Below are positions 55,375 to 64,000 of a stretch of DNA of 64,000 bases, in pieces. Location: contig NZ_AUCR01000001.1 of NCBI RefSeq assembly GCF_000429865.1, forward strand, positions 62,001 through 126,000, written 5' to 3'. A program made the position numbers and the translations under genes. Source of the stretch: Cucumibacter marinus DSM 18995 (GTDB lineage: Bacteria > Pseudomonadota > Alphaproteobacteria > Rhizobiales > Devosiaceae). The notes beneath the pieces were generated by a model. The model saw nothing but the letters and a program-made list of their open reading frames with translations. It did not search any database and had not been told where the DNA came from. Position 1 is the stretch's first letter. Every line of letters begins with the position of its first letter.

Positions 55375-56280
55375 ATGGTAATCGAAAACGGCACACAAAG
55401 GCGGCTTTATCCGAGTACCAGCATGCTGGTGGCATTCGATTGCGCCGCCCGCACTGGCAGCTTTACGGCCGCGGCGGAAGAACTAAACCTGACCACAAGC
55501 GCCATCTCCCGTCAGGTCCGGGCACTTGAGGAGCAATTGGGCGTTGTTCTGTTCCGCCGGATCAACAAGGCCGTTGCCCTGACCGAGGCGGGCCGGACCT
55601 ATGCCCGCGAAATTCATCTGGCGCTCAAACGCATCCAGGCCGCCTCGCTTTGCGTGATGACAAACCCACGTTCGGGAATCCTCAACCTGGCGATCCTGCC
55701 GACATTCGGCACACGCTGGCTGATGCCGCGCCTGCCGGGATTCATCGAGAGCAATCCCGGGGTGACGGTGAATTTCGTGACCAAGCTGACCCCGTTCGAT
55801 TGCGCGGCGGAGGGCATACATGCCGCGATCCATTTCGGGCTGGCGGACTGGCCGGATGCGGAAGCGGTTTATCTCATGGGTGAGGAATCCATACCGGTTG
55901 CCGCCCCGGCGTTTTTGGAACGATACCCCGTTACTCAGCCTGCCGACCTGTCTACCGTTCCCCGGCTTTTGCTGGCCAGCCGGCCCGATGCGTGGGCCCA
56001 ATGGCTGGACACGGATGCCCGTTCGCCTGCGCAGTACCAAGGCTTGTTGTTCGAGCAATTCTCGACGGCTGCGCAGGCCGCGGCTGCCGGGCTCGGGGTC
56101 GCGCTGTTGCCGAAATTTCTGATCGCCAGCGAGATTGAGCGCGGGGAGTTGCGGATCCTGTTCGAACGCCCGGTTCCGACCAAATCTGCCTATTATCTGA
56201 TGATCCCGGAAGAAAGCGCCGACTATGCACCGGTACTGGCTTTCAGGGAGTGGTTGCTCGCGGAAGTTGGCCGATCCTAA
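55375..56280 (+). CDS. LysR-family regulator, GcvA-like
   Basis: A protein of 301 residues. The helix-turn-helix is MLVAFDCAARTGSFTAAAEELNLTTSAISRQVRALEEQLGVVLFRR; the effector domain opens LNLAILPTFGTRWLMPRLPGFIESNPGV, the pattern of GcvA relatives that sense amino compounds. It is divergent from the radical-SAM operon, whose promoter it probably controls from the 165-nt shared gap. ATG 55375 is preferred over TTG 55354. It converges with the FAD oxidoreductase gene, overlapping by four bases. Confidence 0.92.
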   Translation: MVIENGTQRRLYPSTSMLVAFDCAARTGSFTAAAEELNLTTSAISRQVRALEEQLGVVLFRRINKAVALTEAGRTYAREIHLALKRIQAASLCVMTNPRSGILNLAILPTFGTRWLMPRLPGFIESNPGVTVNFVTKLTPFDCAAEGIHAAIHFGLADWPDAEAVYLMGEESIPVAAPAFLERYPVTQPADLSTVPRLLLASRPDAWAQWLDTDARSPAQYQGLLFEQFSTAAQAAAAGLGVALLPKFLIASEIERGELRILFERPVPTKSAYYLMIPEESADYAPVLAFREWLLAEVGRS

Positions 56281-57563
56281 CCGCGCGCGGAAACGAGGTG
56301 CGCCGCGCAACTGCCGAGCCGATAGAAAAGCGTGCGCTGGCGGGCGAGACCGGCCGGCTCGACCGGTGTGAGCGGCAGCGCCAGTTCTTCACCGCCAGCG
56401 ATATAGGCAGCCATTTGCTTTCCGAAAACGGTTCCCGGCGCGATGCCCCGGCCGTTGAATCCGCAGACCCCGATCGCCTTTTCGGCGAACATGTGAAAGC
56501 GGGGGAGGTGGCTCTTCGTCATGCCAATCTGGCCCTGCCATTTCGCTTCAAAGGAGATCTCGCCGAGAAACGGAAACAGCTGTTTAAGCGTCCGGCGTGC
56601 AAAGGCTTGCTGGGCCGCGTCAGACCACATCTCCAGCGAACCCACGCTACCGAAAATCAATCGGTTGTCCTGATCTCGGCGCAGAGATGTGAGGATCATG
56701 CGTGTATCCCAGCATCCATGGCGCTCGGGCAAAATGCGGCGTGCGATATCCTCGGGCAGGGGCGCGGTTGCGAACTGGAAAAAAGGCAGGATCGTGAGTT
56801 CCTGCATGGGCGCGGCCAGCAGGCCGGGCTGGGCCGGGTCCGCATAGGCATTGGTGGCCACAACGAGCCATGTGGCTTTCACAACACCGCCCGGCGTTTG
56901 AACGCGCCATTGCCCGTTGCGTTTTTCTACTCTCGTCGCGGGTGAGTGGGTGAAGATTTGCGCGCCCGCCTCCGTCGCGGCTCTCGCCAGCCCTCGGGCA
57001 TAGGCCAAGGGCTGAACCGTTCCAGCGCGGGCGTCGTGCAGTGCACCGGGGAAAGCGTTTGTCCCCGTCAGGCTTGCGGTTTCTCCTGCGTCCAGCAGAT
57101 TAACCGGTGCGCCAAGCGCTTGCCATTGCGTCTCTCGGTCGCGCAATTCCGAAAGCCCCTTATCGCCGACCGCCAGGTGAAGCGTGCCGTTCTGGAGTGG
57201 CTCGCAGGCCATGTCGAAGCGCTCGATCAGATCGAAAACGAGCCGCGGGCCGTCGCCGAGCGCCGAGATCAGGCGATGCCCCCATTCCTCACCCTGGGTT
57301 TCGATCAGATCCATGGGTTTGACCCACATGCCGGCATTAACGAGGCCGACATTGCGGCCTGATCCGCCATGGCCGATTCCGGCGGCTTCTACCACGACCG
57401 GCTTAAGCCCCCGCTCTGCCAGATGCAGGGCAGTGGACAGCCCCGTATACCCGGCCCCGATGATCGCCACATCAGCGGTCTCATCTCGATTGAGGGCAGA
57501 ATGATCGTCATTTTCACGGGAAGTCCGCAACCAGAGATTGTTGTGCCCGCGATCATTCAGCAT
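56277..57563 (-). CDS. FAD-dependent amino-acid/amine oxidoreductase (DadA/PuuB-like)
   Basis: A protein of 428 residues. The FAD loop is [21 protein letters not shown] (GxGxxG at 36-41), followed by the family's [19 protein letters not shown]; a C-terminal [24 protein letters not shown] closes the FAD site. Relatives oxidise D-amino acids, glycine derivatives or gamma-glutamylputrescine. ATG 57563 lies inside the end of the ABC ATPase gene (11-base overlap), so it is the last gene of the transporter operon and likely acts on the imported substrate. Confidence 0.9.
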   Translation of the reverse strand: MLNDRGHNNLWLRTSRENDDHSALNRDETADVAIIGAGYTGLSTALHLAERGLKPVVVEAAGIGHGGSGRNVGLVNAGMWVKPMDLIETQGEEWGHRLISALGDGPRLVFDLIERFDMACEPLQNGTLHLAVGDKGLSELRDRETQWQALGAPVNLLDAGETASLTGTNAFPGALHDARAGTVQPLAYARGLARAATEAGAQIFTHSPATRVEKRNGQWRVQTPGGVVKATWLVVATNAYADPAQPGLLAAPMQELTILPFFQFATAPLPEDIARRILPERHGCWDTRMILTSLRRDQDNRLIFGSVGSLEMWSDAAQQAFARRTLKQLFPFLGEISFEAKWQGQIGMTKSHLPRFHMFAEKAIGVCGFNGRGIAPGTVFGKQMAAYIAGGEELALPLTPVEPAGLARQRTLFYRLGSCAAHLVSARG

Positions 57564-58680
57564 CGGTGAAATCCCTGTGTTCCTGTTCGGCAACGCCCGG
57601 GTCTACCCGAATGCCCCGCTCGTCAAACAAGAGCACTTCTCCCGCCCGGATTTCTACCCCGACCATGTTGCCAATCAATGGGGCTTCTTCGCCCCAAATG
57701 CTGCTAACGAGCTGCAGACCGCCCAGATCAAGCGTCACGGCGCTCTCCTGACCGCTGCTTTCACAGAAGACGACCTTTCCTTCCAGTTCTTGTTTGCCAG
57801 CCGGAGAAACCAGCACCAGATTTTCTGGCCGCACACCCAGCGTGATGTGCTGACCGGAAGAGAAATCGAACTCCTCCGGCAGATCGAAGGTGAGAGCCGG
57901 GTTTGCATCCGGGACCAGGCCCAGCTTGCCCGGCAGGGGCCGAACCGTTCCGGCAATCAGGTTGATGGGCGGCGAGCCGATGAACCCGGCCACGAACGTG
58001 CTTGCTGGGCGGCGGTAGACATCTTCAGGCGTGCCAATCTGTTCGACCCGGCCATCGCGCAGAACAACAATCCGATCGGCCAAGGTCATGGCTTCGACCT
58101 GATCGTGGGTCACGAAGATCATGGTCGCCTCCAGCCGCCGGTGGAGCAGTTTGACCTCCTTGCGCATCTGCACACGCAGGGCCGCATCGAGGTTGGAGAG
58201 GGGTTCGTCGAACAGGAAGGCGCGCGGTTCCCGAACGATGGCACGGCCCATAGCAACCCTTTGCCGCTGACCGCCGGATAGCTCGCGGGGGTAGCGCTCA
58301 AGATAGGATTCGAGACCGAGAAGTTCGGCTGCCCGCACGACGTGTTTCTTGCGTTCGGCGGCGGTCAAGCCCTGCATACGCAGCGGGAAACCGATGTTTT
58401 CAGCGACGGTCATATGGGGGTAGAGCGCATAGTTCTGGAACACCATAGCGATGTCGCGATCCTTGGGCGGCAGCCCGTTGACCACATCGGTCCCGATGAG
58501 GATTTCTCCGCCGGTATTCTCCTCCAGTCCAGCCAGCATCCGCAGCAGCGTGGACTTTCCGCAGCCCGAGGGTCCGACAAATACAACGAGCTCTCCATCG
58601 GCAATGTCGATGTCGACGCCGTGGATCACCTTGAGGTTTCCGAAGGTCTTTTCGACGCCCTTGAATGTCACATCGGCCAT
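57553..58680 (-). CDS. ABC transporter ATP-binding protein, MalK/UgpC type
   Basis: A protein of 375 residues. Walker A is GPSGCGKST (36-44), the Q-loop [21 protein letters not shown], the signature [16 protein letters not shown], Walker [16 protein letters not shown] and the H-loop [14 protein letters not shown]. The C-terminal third is a TOBE/MalK regulatory domain ([14 protein letters not shown]). It energises import by the two adjacent permeases. A 65-nt gap with three tandem 14-bp repeats separates it from the upstream permease gene. Confidence 0.94.
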   Translation of the reverse strand: MADVTFKGVEKTFGNLKVIHGVDIDIADGELVVFVGPSGCGKSTLLRMLAGLEENTGGEILIGTDVVNGLPPKDRDIAMVFQNYALYPHMTVAENIGFPLRMQGLTAAERKKHVVRAAELLGLESYLERYPRELSGGQRQRVAMGRAIVREPRAFLFDEPLSNLDAALRVQMRKEVKLLHRRLEATMIFVTHDQVEAMTLADRIVVLRDGRVEQIGTPEDVYRRPASTFVAGFIGSPPINLIAGTVRPLPGKLGLVPDANPALTFDLPEEFDFSSGQHITLGVRPENLVLVSPAGKQELEGKVVFCESSGQESAVTLDLGGLQLVSSIWGEEAPLIGNMVGVEIRAGEVLLFDERGIRVDPGVAEQEHRDFTDAE

Positions 58681-58691
58681 AAGTCTACTCG

Positions 58692-58733
58692 TTGATCCTT
58701 GCCCCTTGAGCGTTGCCCTTTGAGCCTTGCCCG
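58692..58733 (-). repeat. Three tandem 14-bp repeats between permease and ATPase genes
   Basis: Read on the plus strand the units are TTGATCCTTGCCCC (58692-58705), TTGAGCGTTGCCCT (58706-58719) and TTGAGCCTTGCCCG (58720-58733). They end 12 nt before the ATPase start codon and start 12 nt after the permease stop. Confidence 0.8.
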
Positions 58734-58745
58734 TTGTTTCGTCAG

Positions 58746-59591
58746 TTACCGCACGCTGCCGGAAAGTGCCCCGGATACGATCCGGCGCTGCATCACCAGA
58801 AACACGATCACCACAGGCAGGGCGAAGGTCAGGGCCGCCGCCATCTGCAATTCGTGAAGCGTGAAATATTCGCCGCGAAATGAAGAAATGCCGGTGGCCG
58901 CGGTCCAAAGTGCCTGCGAATTGATGAGGGTCTTGGCGAACAGGAAGTCGTGCCAACTGGTGACGAATCCATAGATGAAGATCGCGGCGAGCCCCGGCAT
59001 GGCCAGCGGCAGGGCCACATGCCAATAGGCACTCAAACGGGTGCAGCCATCAATACGTGCTGCGCCCTCAAGGTCGGCCGGGATGCTGTCAAAGAAGCCC
59101 TTGGCCATCCAGATCGCCAGCGGCGCAACCAGCGAGACATGCCCCAATACCATGCCCTGCATGGTGTCGAGCAGCCCAAAATCCCGGAACAGGATGTAGA
59201 GCGGCACGACGATGCTGGTGGCCGGCATCATCTGGGTCGCCAGCACCAGGATCAGCACCAGCCCCGCACCGCGAAAACGAAGCCGGCTGAGCGCATAGCC
59301 GCAGGACGTGCCGAAGGCCAACGAAAGAAACGAGGAGGCGGCGGCCACGATGATCGAGTTCCACAGCCAGCGCAGCATCGGGCGTTCGGTGAACAGGGTA
59401 ACGAAGTTCTCGAGCGTCACTTCGGCCGGAACGAGCGATGTAAGGCTGCGGCTGAAGCCCGTGGGCGTGAGCGCGATGACGGCCATCCAATAGATCGGAA
59501 ACAGCACGGCGATGCCGAGAGCGACGATGCCGGCGGCCTTGAAAACCTGGCCCGCAACGCTGTCGAGCCGTCGGCGGCGAGGGGACGTCAT
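58746..59591 (-). CDS. ABC transporter permease, MalG type
   Basis: A protein of 281 residues with six membrane helices. The EAA loop, which contacts the ATPase, is [29 protein letters not shown]. The opening [26 protein letters not shown] is typical of CUT1-type inner components. Its start overlaps the end of the other permease gene by four bases. CUT1 transporters usually import sugars or glycerophospho compounds, but the neighbouring genes suggest an amino-bearing substrate. Confidence 0.92.
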   Translation of the reverse strand: MTSPRRRRLDSVAGQVFKAAGIVALGIAVLFPIYWMAVIALTPTGFSRSLTSLVPAEVTLENFVTLFTERPMLRWLWNSIIVAAASSFLSLAFGTSCGYALSRLRFRGAGLVLILVLATQMMPATSIVVPLYILFRDFGLLDTMQGMVLGHVSLVAPLAIWMAKGFFDSIPADLEGAARIDGCTRLSAYWHVALPLAMPGLAAIFIYGFVTSWHDFLFAKTLINSQALWTAATGISSFRGEYFTLHELQMAAALTFALPVVIVFLVMQRRIVSGALSGSVR

Positions 59592-60547
59592 ACGGCGCCC
59601 CCTTTGCCGGTGTCGGCGCGGGTCATGACGCGCAGATAACCAAGCACCAACACGAGCGACACCAGCACCGCCAGGATGCCGAGTGTTGCCGAATAGGAGA
59701 AATCAAGCGTCCTGAAGGCGGTGTTGTAGGTGAGAACGGTCAACGTTTCGGTGGCACCCGCGGGACCGCCTCCGGTCAGAATATAGACTATCGGGAAGGA
59801 CTTGAATCCCATGATCATCAACAGGATGACGATGACGGCGATGATGTAGCGCAACTGCGGCAGGGTGATGAATCGGAACTGCGCGAAGGCGCCGGCCCGG
59901 TCGATTTTCGCGGCCTCATAGAGTTCATCGGGGATGGAGTGGAGGCCGGCGAGGAAAAAGATGTAGGCGACCGGAAACTCGTTCCAGACCTGCGCCAGGA
60001 TCAGGGCCGGCAGGGCCGTCTGGCGATCGATCAGCCAATCGCGGCCAGTAATGAAAGGAATATGGTCAAGGAGCCGGTTGATCACGCCGAAATTGCCGTC
60101 ATACATCACACCCCAGACAAGGGCCGTGACGACAGCCGGCACGGTCCAGGGCAGAAGAAAAGCAAGGCGTGACAGGGCGCGGAAACGGACGACGCGGCGG
60201 GTCAGCAGGGCTGCACTCAGCGCCAGGGCGATCGATCCGGCGACAGTGCCCAGCATGTAAAGCGCGGACCGCAAGACAGCCCCCCAGGCGTCGGGATCGG
60301 ACAGCAGCCGGACATAGTTATGCAGGCCGTAGGTGCCCGCGGCCGCGGGCCGGCGCAGGGCGATGGTGTCGAAACTGAGCATCAGCGCTTTCACCATGGG
60401 CAAGCCGATGACAAAGCCGAGCACCAGCAGTGCAGGTGCCAACATCAACAGGGCAAATCCCGGGCCTTCGGTCATCAGGCGGCCGAAACGCCCCGGCAGG
60501 GTTCCGGGGCGTTTGCGGCGCTGTGCACGGGTCATGTGCGTTGTCAT
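59588..60547 (-). CDS. ABC transporter permease, MalF type
   Basis: A protein of 319 residues with six membrane helices after a basic start. The EAA loop is ELYEAAKIDRAGAFAQFRFITLPQLRYI, and LPWTVPAVVTALVWGVMYDGNFGVIN is the typical mid-protein stretch. ATG 60547 (MTTHMTRAQRRKRP) is chosen over an upstream frame that overlaps the binding-protein gap. It lies 19 nt after the solute-binding protein gene. Confidence 0.92.
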   Translation of the reverse strand: MTTHMTRAQRRKRPGTLPGRFGRLMTEGPGFALLMLAPALLVLGFVIGLPMVKALMLSFDTIALRRPAAAGTYGLHNYVRLLSDPDAWGAVLRSALYMLGTVAGSIALALSAALLTRRVVRFRALSRLAFLLPWTVPAVVTALVWGVMYDGNFGVINRLLDHIPFITGRDWLIDRQTALPALILAQVWNEFPVAYIFFLAGLHSIPDELYEAAKIDRAGAFAQFRFITLPQLRYIIAVIVILLMIMGFKSFPIVYILTGGGPAGATETLTVLTYNTAFRTLDFSYSATLGILAVLVSLVLVLGYLRVMTRADTGKGGAV

Positions 60548-60566
60548 GCTCGGCGAACCACGTGCA

Positions 60567-61817
60567 CTAGTTGGAGCAGCACTCTTCGAGCCGCGTCTGG
60601 GCCTGGGCGAGGGATTCCTCAGCCGGGACGCCGTCACGCAATGTCAGCAGGATCGCGTCGACCACGATCGGCCAGATCTCGTTGAACTGGTCGGCATGGC
60701 CGGGAATGGCCACCGGGTGCGCGGTGCCGGAGCTGGCAATCCAGGGCTCGAGATAGGGGCGGGCTGCCCGCTGTTCGTCGGTCAGTGCGCCCACACCATA
60801 CGGAATGTAGGGGCTGTGATCGGAGAATGCGGACTGCATCTCTTCGCTGGCGGCGGTTTCGAGAAAAGCGAAGGCCGCCTCAGGTGCGTCGGTTGCTGCG
60901 TTGATGGCGAGGGCCATATTGACCCCACCCGTGCCCGGACCGTCCCAGGGATGCGATGCGGATTTGTAGCAATCGAAGTTGTCGGGATTGTTCTCTTCGA
61001 TGAAGGGGAACTGCCACTGCCCGTCAATGGTCATGGCGGTGCCGCCGGTCGCGAACAGCGAACGCTGGTCGGTCTCGGTCATGCCCTTGGGCACGACGCC
61101 GGCATCGTAGAGGGCCTTCATGTGGTTGAGGCCGTCGATGACCGGTTGAGAATCGAGAGTGAAGTTGCCGTTCTCGTCAGCATAGGAGCCGCCAAACGCG
61201 ATCGACCACATGAGCAGCATCTCGTAGGTAGGGTCTTCGTTCGCATTGACCATGTTGGCGCCATAGCGCGTGACGCGACCGGATTCGTCAGTGATGGTCA
61301 GTGCCTTGGCGTAGTCGAGGAACTCCTGAGGCGTTGAGGGCGGTTCGGTGAACCCCGCCTCTTCCAGGTAGCAGCTGTTGTAAATCAGTTCGAGGGTGCG
61401 CCCGGTGATGGGCAGGGCGTAGGTTGTGCCGTCAACGGTCAGGCTGTCCCAACCACCGTCAACGATCCGTTCTTCAAGTCCGGAATCGGCGATCAAGTCG
61501 TTGAGCGGCATGAGTTGACCGGCTGCAAGCATCTCACCCAGATTGTTGGGATTGACGATCAGGATGTCAGCACCGGTGCCGCTGGCGGCCTGGATCAGCA
61601 ATTGCTCGTAATACTCGCGGGCCGGGGTATTGCGGGGCACCACGGTGTTGCCCGTATTTGCTTCATAGGTCGAGACCAGCAATTGCCACCAGTCGCCCAT
61701 GCCGGGCGCTTCATAATCGATGACGAGGAAGCTGATCTCGTCCTGGGCGTGGGCGCCAAATGGTGTTGCAAGGGCAACCGCGCCGGCGAGCAATGCGCTC
61801 TTGATTGGTGATTTCAC
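60567..61817 (-). CDS. Extracellular solute-binding protein, family 1
   Basis: A periplasmic receptor of 416 residues. Residues 1-24 are a signal peptide (AGAVALATPFGAHA before QDEIS). The mature part shows the family 1 pattern ADILIVNPNNLGEMLAAGQLMPLNDLI, YALPITGRTLELIYN, TPQEFLDYAKAL, and GGTAMTIDGQWQFPFI. The ligand cannot be told. The GTG start at 61817 is decided by an ideal GGGAGGAG site eight bases upstream; the frame extends further but has no such site. It is first in the transporter operon. Confidence 0.92.
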   Translation of the reverse strand: MKSPIKSALLAGAVALATPFGAHAQDEISFLVIDYEAPGMGDWWQLLVSTYEANTGNTVVPRNTPAREYYEQLLIQAASGTGADILIVNPNNLGEMLAAGQLMPLNDLIADSGLEERIVDGGWDSLTVDGTTYALPITGRTLELIYNSCYLEEAGFTEPPSTPQEFLDYAKALTITDESGRVTRYGANMVNANEDPTYEMLLMWSIAFGGSYADENGNFTLDSQPVIDGLNHMKALYDAGVVPKGMTETDQRSLFATGGTAMTIDGQWQFPFIEENNPDNFDCYKSASHPWDGPGTGGVNMALAINAATDAPEAAFAFLETAASEEMQSAFSDHSPYIPYGVGALTDEQRAARPYLEPWIASSGTAHPVAIPGHADQFNEIWPIVVDAILLTLRDGVPAEESLAQAQTRLEECCSN

Positions 61818-61909
61818 TTTGGTTTCTCCTCCCTTGGGCACAGCCCGACCGGGTCGGCGCACGCGTCGTCGCGCGGCCGCTCGCCGTTCGAACTTGCTCT
61901 GGACCGTTC

Positions 61910-61933
61910 CCCCCGGCTGGTTTGGCCCGGGGG
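61910..61933 (-). terminator. GC-rich hairpin after the second LysR gene
   Basis: CCCCCGG (61910-61916) pairs with CCGGGGG (61927-61933), with further pairs outside. It lies between the LysR stop (62034) and the binding-protein start (61817). No T-run follows on the minus strand, so it may instead be a leader structure. Confidence 0.4.
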
Positions 61934-62033
61934 CAGAACGGAGAAAACTATGTCGTTGTCCCCAAATCCCGGCAAATCGCTTTTTGGAATAGACCGGTGA
62001 CGATTCTTGCCAGAGGGGACATGACCGCCCGGA

Positions 62034-62954
62034 TCACCGGGCGTCGCCTTGCCGGGTATATTCGGCAGCGCATTGGCCCACCCAGTCGTTGAATGCCGTA
62101 ACGTGAGGATCACTGCAGGCATGCAGCGGGGTGATGAAATAGTAAGATCGCTCGCTTTTCAGCGGATGGTCGAACACGACAGACAACGCCCCCGACCGAA
62201 GTTCGGCCTCCACCATGAAGCGCGGCACGATAGCGGCGCCCTGGCCATGCACGGCGGCGGCAATGATCATCGAAAACTGGTCATAGCTCGCGCCGCCCGG
62301 GGGCTGGCCGAACGAATGTCCGGCCATCTCGAACCATTCACACCACAAACCGGGCCGGCTGCTCAGGTGTAGCAGCGGACCTTCGATCAGATCGGCCGGG
62401 CTGTTGGCGCGGCTTGCGCGCAGCATTTCCGGGCTCGCAACCGGCACCAGGTCCTCACCGAAAAGCGGGGAAACCTTGGCTTCAGGCCAATGCGGGGTTC
62501 CGAAATGGAAGGCGCCGTCCATGCGCTCGGCCGCCAAATCGAAGGGCCTCAGCCTGCTTTTCAGATTGACCAGAATATCCGGATACAGGTGCCGGAATCC
62601 ACCAAGCCGTGGAATCAGCCAGTGGGTGGCGAAGCTGGGCAGGACGGCAATGGTAATCGCCGATTTGCCCTGCGCCCTGTTGATCAGCGTTCGCGTTGAG
62701 CTCTCAAGTTGTCCCAGCAGGGTGCGGACTTCAGGCAGATAGGAACTGCCGATCTCGGTCAGGTGTACCTGGTGATTGTTGCGCGCCAGCAGGGATACGC
62801 CAAGCGCCTGTTCGAGCTGACGCACTCTCTTGCTGACGGCACCCTGGGAGAGAGAAAGGTCCTTGGCAGCCTGTGAGAAGCTTAAATGGCGGGCCGTCGC
62901 CTCGAAAGCGATGAGGCCGGACATGGACGGTATCGATCTTCGGGGAAGCTCCAT
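62034..62954 (-). CDS. LysR-family regulator, GcvA-like
   Basis: A protein of 306 residues. The helix-turn-helix is MSGLIAFEATARHLSFSQAAKDLSLSQGAVSKRVRQLEQALGVSLLARN; the effector domain opens ITIAVLPSFATHWLIPRLGGFRHLYPD, closely similar in layout to the LysR protein at 55375. It sits between the transporter operon and the cyclodeaminase-like gene on the same strand and probably controls one or both. ATG 62954 (MELPRRSIPSM) is chosen as the family start. Confidence 0.92.
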   Translation of the reverse strand: MELPRRSIPSMSGLIAFEATARHLSFSQAAKDLSLSQGAVSKRVRQLEQALGVSLLARNNHQVHLTEIGSSYLPEVRTLLGQLESSTRTLINRAQGKSAITIAVLPSFATHWLIPRLGGFRHLYPDILVNLKSRLRPFDLAAERMDGAFHFGTPHWPEAKVSPLFGEDLVPVASPEMLRASRANSPADLIEGPLLHLSSRPGLWCEWFEMAGHSFGQPPGGASYDQFSMIIAAAVHGQGAAIVPRFMVEAELRSGALSVVFDHPLKSERSYYFITPLHACSDPHVTAFNDWVGQCAAEYTRQGDAR

Positions 62955-63068
62955 GGCATTACCTGGACATTGGCCGGTTTGGGCTGGAGTGGTTTCAACA
63001 AGGGTCCATATGCTGAGCCCGGGGGAAGCGGGGCAGGGCAGTGCGTAGCTTCCCCCGGGGTGGCGCAA

Positions 63069-64000
63069 TCAGCTTGCGCAGCTCGTGGTGAAGGTGCGGC
63101 CGTAGTGCCGGTCCATCAGATATTTGGCGACGTAGTAGTCGATATGGCTGCCGCCGCCGTTCTTCATCATGGTGATCTCATCGGCTGACTGGCGGCCCGG
63201 AACCTTGCCCTGGCAAAGCTCGAACAAATCGCCTTTGACATCGTCCGGAGTGATGATGCCGCGTTCGTAGGGGCCTAGAAACTCACCCGACCGCGTGGTG
63301 GTCTGGCGATGATCCACGAAGATCGACGCGCGGGTCAGCACGTCATCATCGGCCTCGCGCATTTCGGGTGTGAAGGACCCCACAAGGTCGATATGGGCCC
63401 CTGGCTTGAGCAATTTGCCCTTGATGTGGGGGGTCTGCGCCATGGTGGCGCTCGATATGATGTCGGCTTGCGACACAGCGGCATCGAGATCGTCGACCGC
63501 ATGGGCGGCAATGCCGCGTTCCGACAGCGTATCGGCAAGCGCTTCCGCATTGGCAGCGGTGCGGTTCCAGATCTTCACTGACTTGATGCTCGGACGCGCT
63601 GCCATATGGGCTTCCACCAGATAGGGGGCCAGACCGCCAGCGCCGATCATCAGCATGTTTTCGGCATCCGGCCGGGACAAAATCTTGGAACCGAGTGCTG
63701 AATCCGATGAGGTCTTGCGGAAGATCATCGCTTCGCCGTCGATCACCGCTTCGGTCACGCCGGTGTCCGCATTGATGAACACATAAACCGAGTTTACCGT
63801 CGGCAGGTTGTGCCGCGCCTTGTTGTTGGGGAACGACGTGACGAGCTTAGCAAGAATGCCCTCCTGGGGCTGCCAGGCCGGCAGGATGATGAAAATGTCA
63901 GGCTGGCCCTCAGGATTCGGCTCCTGATAGATCAGCCGGTCCGACTGCTTCGGCATGCCGCCGAGATGGGCGGTTTCCAACGCGGGGATGAGCCCCTTGT
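63069..64000 (-). CDS. Ornithine cyclodeaminase / mu-crystallin family protein (5' end outside the window)
   Basis: The frame is still open at the right edge (LIPALETAHLGGMPKQSDR), so the start is missing; about 310 residues are seen. The NAD-binding loop is MLMIGAGGLAPYLVEAHMAA, followed by VKIWNRTAANAEALADTL, SSATMAQTPHIKGKLLKPGAHIDLVGSF and FVDHRQTTTRSGEF. The family includes ornithine cyclodeaminase, alanine dehydrogenase and ketimine reductases, and which reaction applies is unknown. It lies 114 nt upstream of the second LysR gene. Confidence 0.88.
   Translation of the reverse strand, partial: KGLIPALETAHLGGMPKQSDRLIYQEPNPEGQPDIFIILPAWQPQEGILAKLVTSFPNNKARHNLPTVNSVYVFINADTGVTEAVIDGEAMIFRKTSSDSALGSKILSRPDAENMLMIGAGGLAPYLVEAHMAARPSIKSVKIWNRTAANAEALADTLSERGIAAHAVDDLDAAVSQADIISSATMAQTPHIKGKLLKPGAHIDLVGSFTPEMREADDDVLTRASIFVDHRQTTTRSGEFLGPYERGIITPDDVKGDLFELCQGKVPGRQSADEITMMKNGGGSHIDYYVAKYLMDRHYGRTFTTSCAS

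Noticed and set aside
1-64000. CRISPR arrays, insertion sequences, prophage genes, replication origin
   Set aside because: No regularly spaced direct repeats, transposase or integrase frames, phage structural genes or DnaA-box clusters were seen on either strand.

Overview
The window is a GC-rich (low-60s % by eye) chromosomal segment of an alphaproteobacterium, most likely a Hyphomicrobiales (Rhizobiales) member of the Devosia/Pelagibacterium kind. The evidence is the neighbourhood purN-purM-AI-2E permease-hdaA-ppk-ppx-rnd-aspS, the recG/sdhE-mfd block, an IalB-family protein, HdaA, and reliance on GatCAB amidotransferase. The genus is an inference. I saw no phage, insertion sequence, CRISPR array or replication origin.

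Region 1 (1-7.5 kb): gatA and gatB, subunits of the tRNA-dependent amidotransferase, are separated by an accessory block. That block holds a YjhX-type protein, a secreted MliC-type lysozyme inhibitor, a three-gene operon ending in an ECF41-type sigma factor with a textbook ECF41 promoter in front of it, a chorismate mutase and an acetyltransferase. Region 2 (7.5-25 kb) is conserved housekeeping: purine synthesis (purMN), control of DnaA (hdaA), polyphosphate turnover (ppk, ppx), RNase D, aspartyl-tRNA synthetase, polyamine synthesis (speD, speE), a c-di-GMP phosphodiesterase and malic enzyme.

Region 3 (25-35.5 kb): AMP nucleosidase with an unusual repeat-bearing leader, an orphan terminator behind a structured segment (candidate small RNA), small stress-type proteins, an FKBP isomerase, tRNA-Cys and tRNA-Lys flanking palindromic repeats, and the amino-sugar pair glmU-glmS. 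Region 4 (35.5-46.5 kb): recG, sdhE-mfd, an IalB-like secreted protein, a chain of two YeeE/YedE sulfur-transport genes and a UbiH-like monooxygenase, then TerC and quinone reductase.

Region 5 (46.5-52.1 kb) is accessory: a PadR-monooxygenase pair and a TetR-membrane-protein pair, each with an inverted repeat over its promoter; a UroD-like enzyme; a TagD-like cytidylyltransferase with a LicD-like phosphotransferase (surface-glycan decoration); tRNA-Ser; and a truncated gene remnant. Region 6 (52-64 kb) looks like one catabolic locus for an unidentified amino compound: a KamA-like radical-SAM enzyme, a 7Fe ferredoxin and a class III aminotransferase in one operon, a divergent LysR regulator, an FAD amine/amino-acid oxidoreductase, a complete ABC importer, a second LysR gene, and an ornithine-cyclodeaminase-family gene that runs off the window. 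This locus is the best candidate for an undescribed system.
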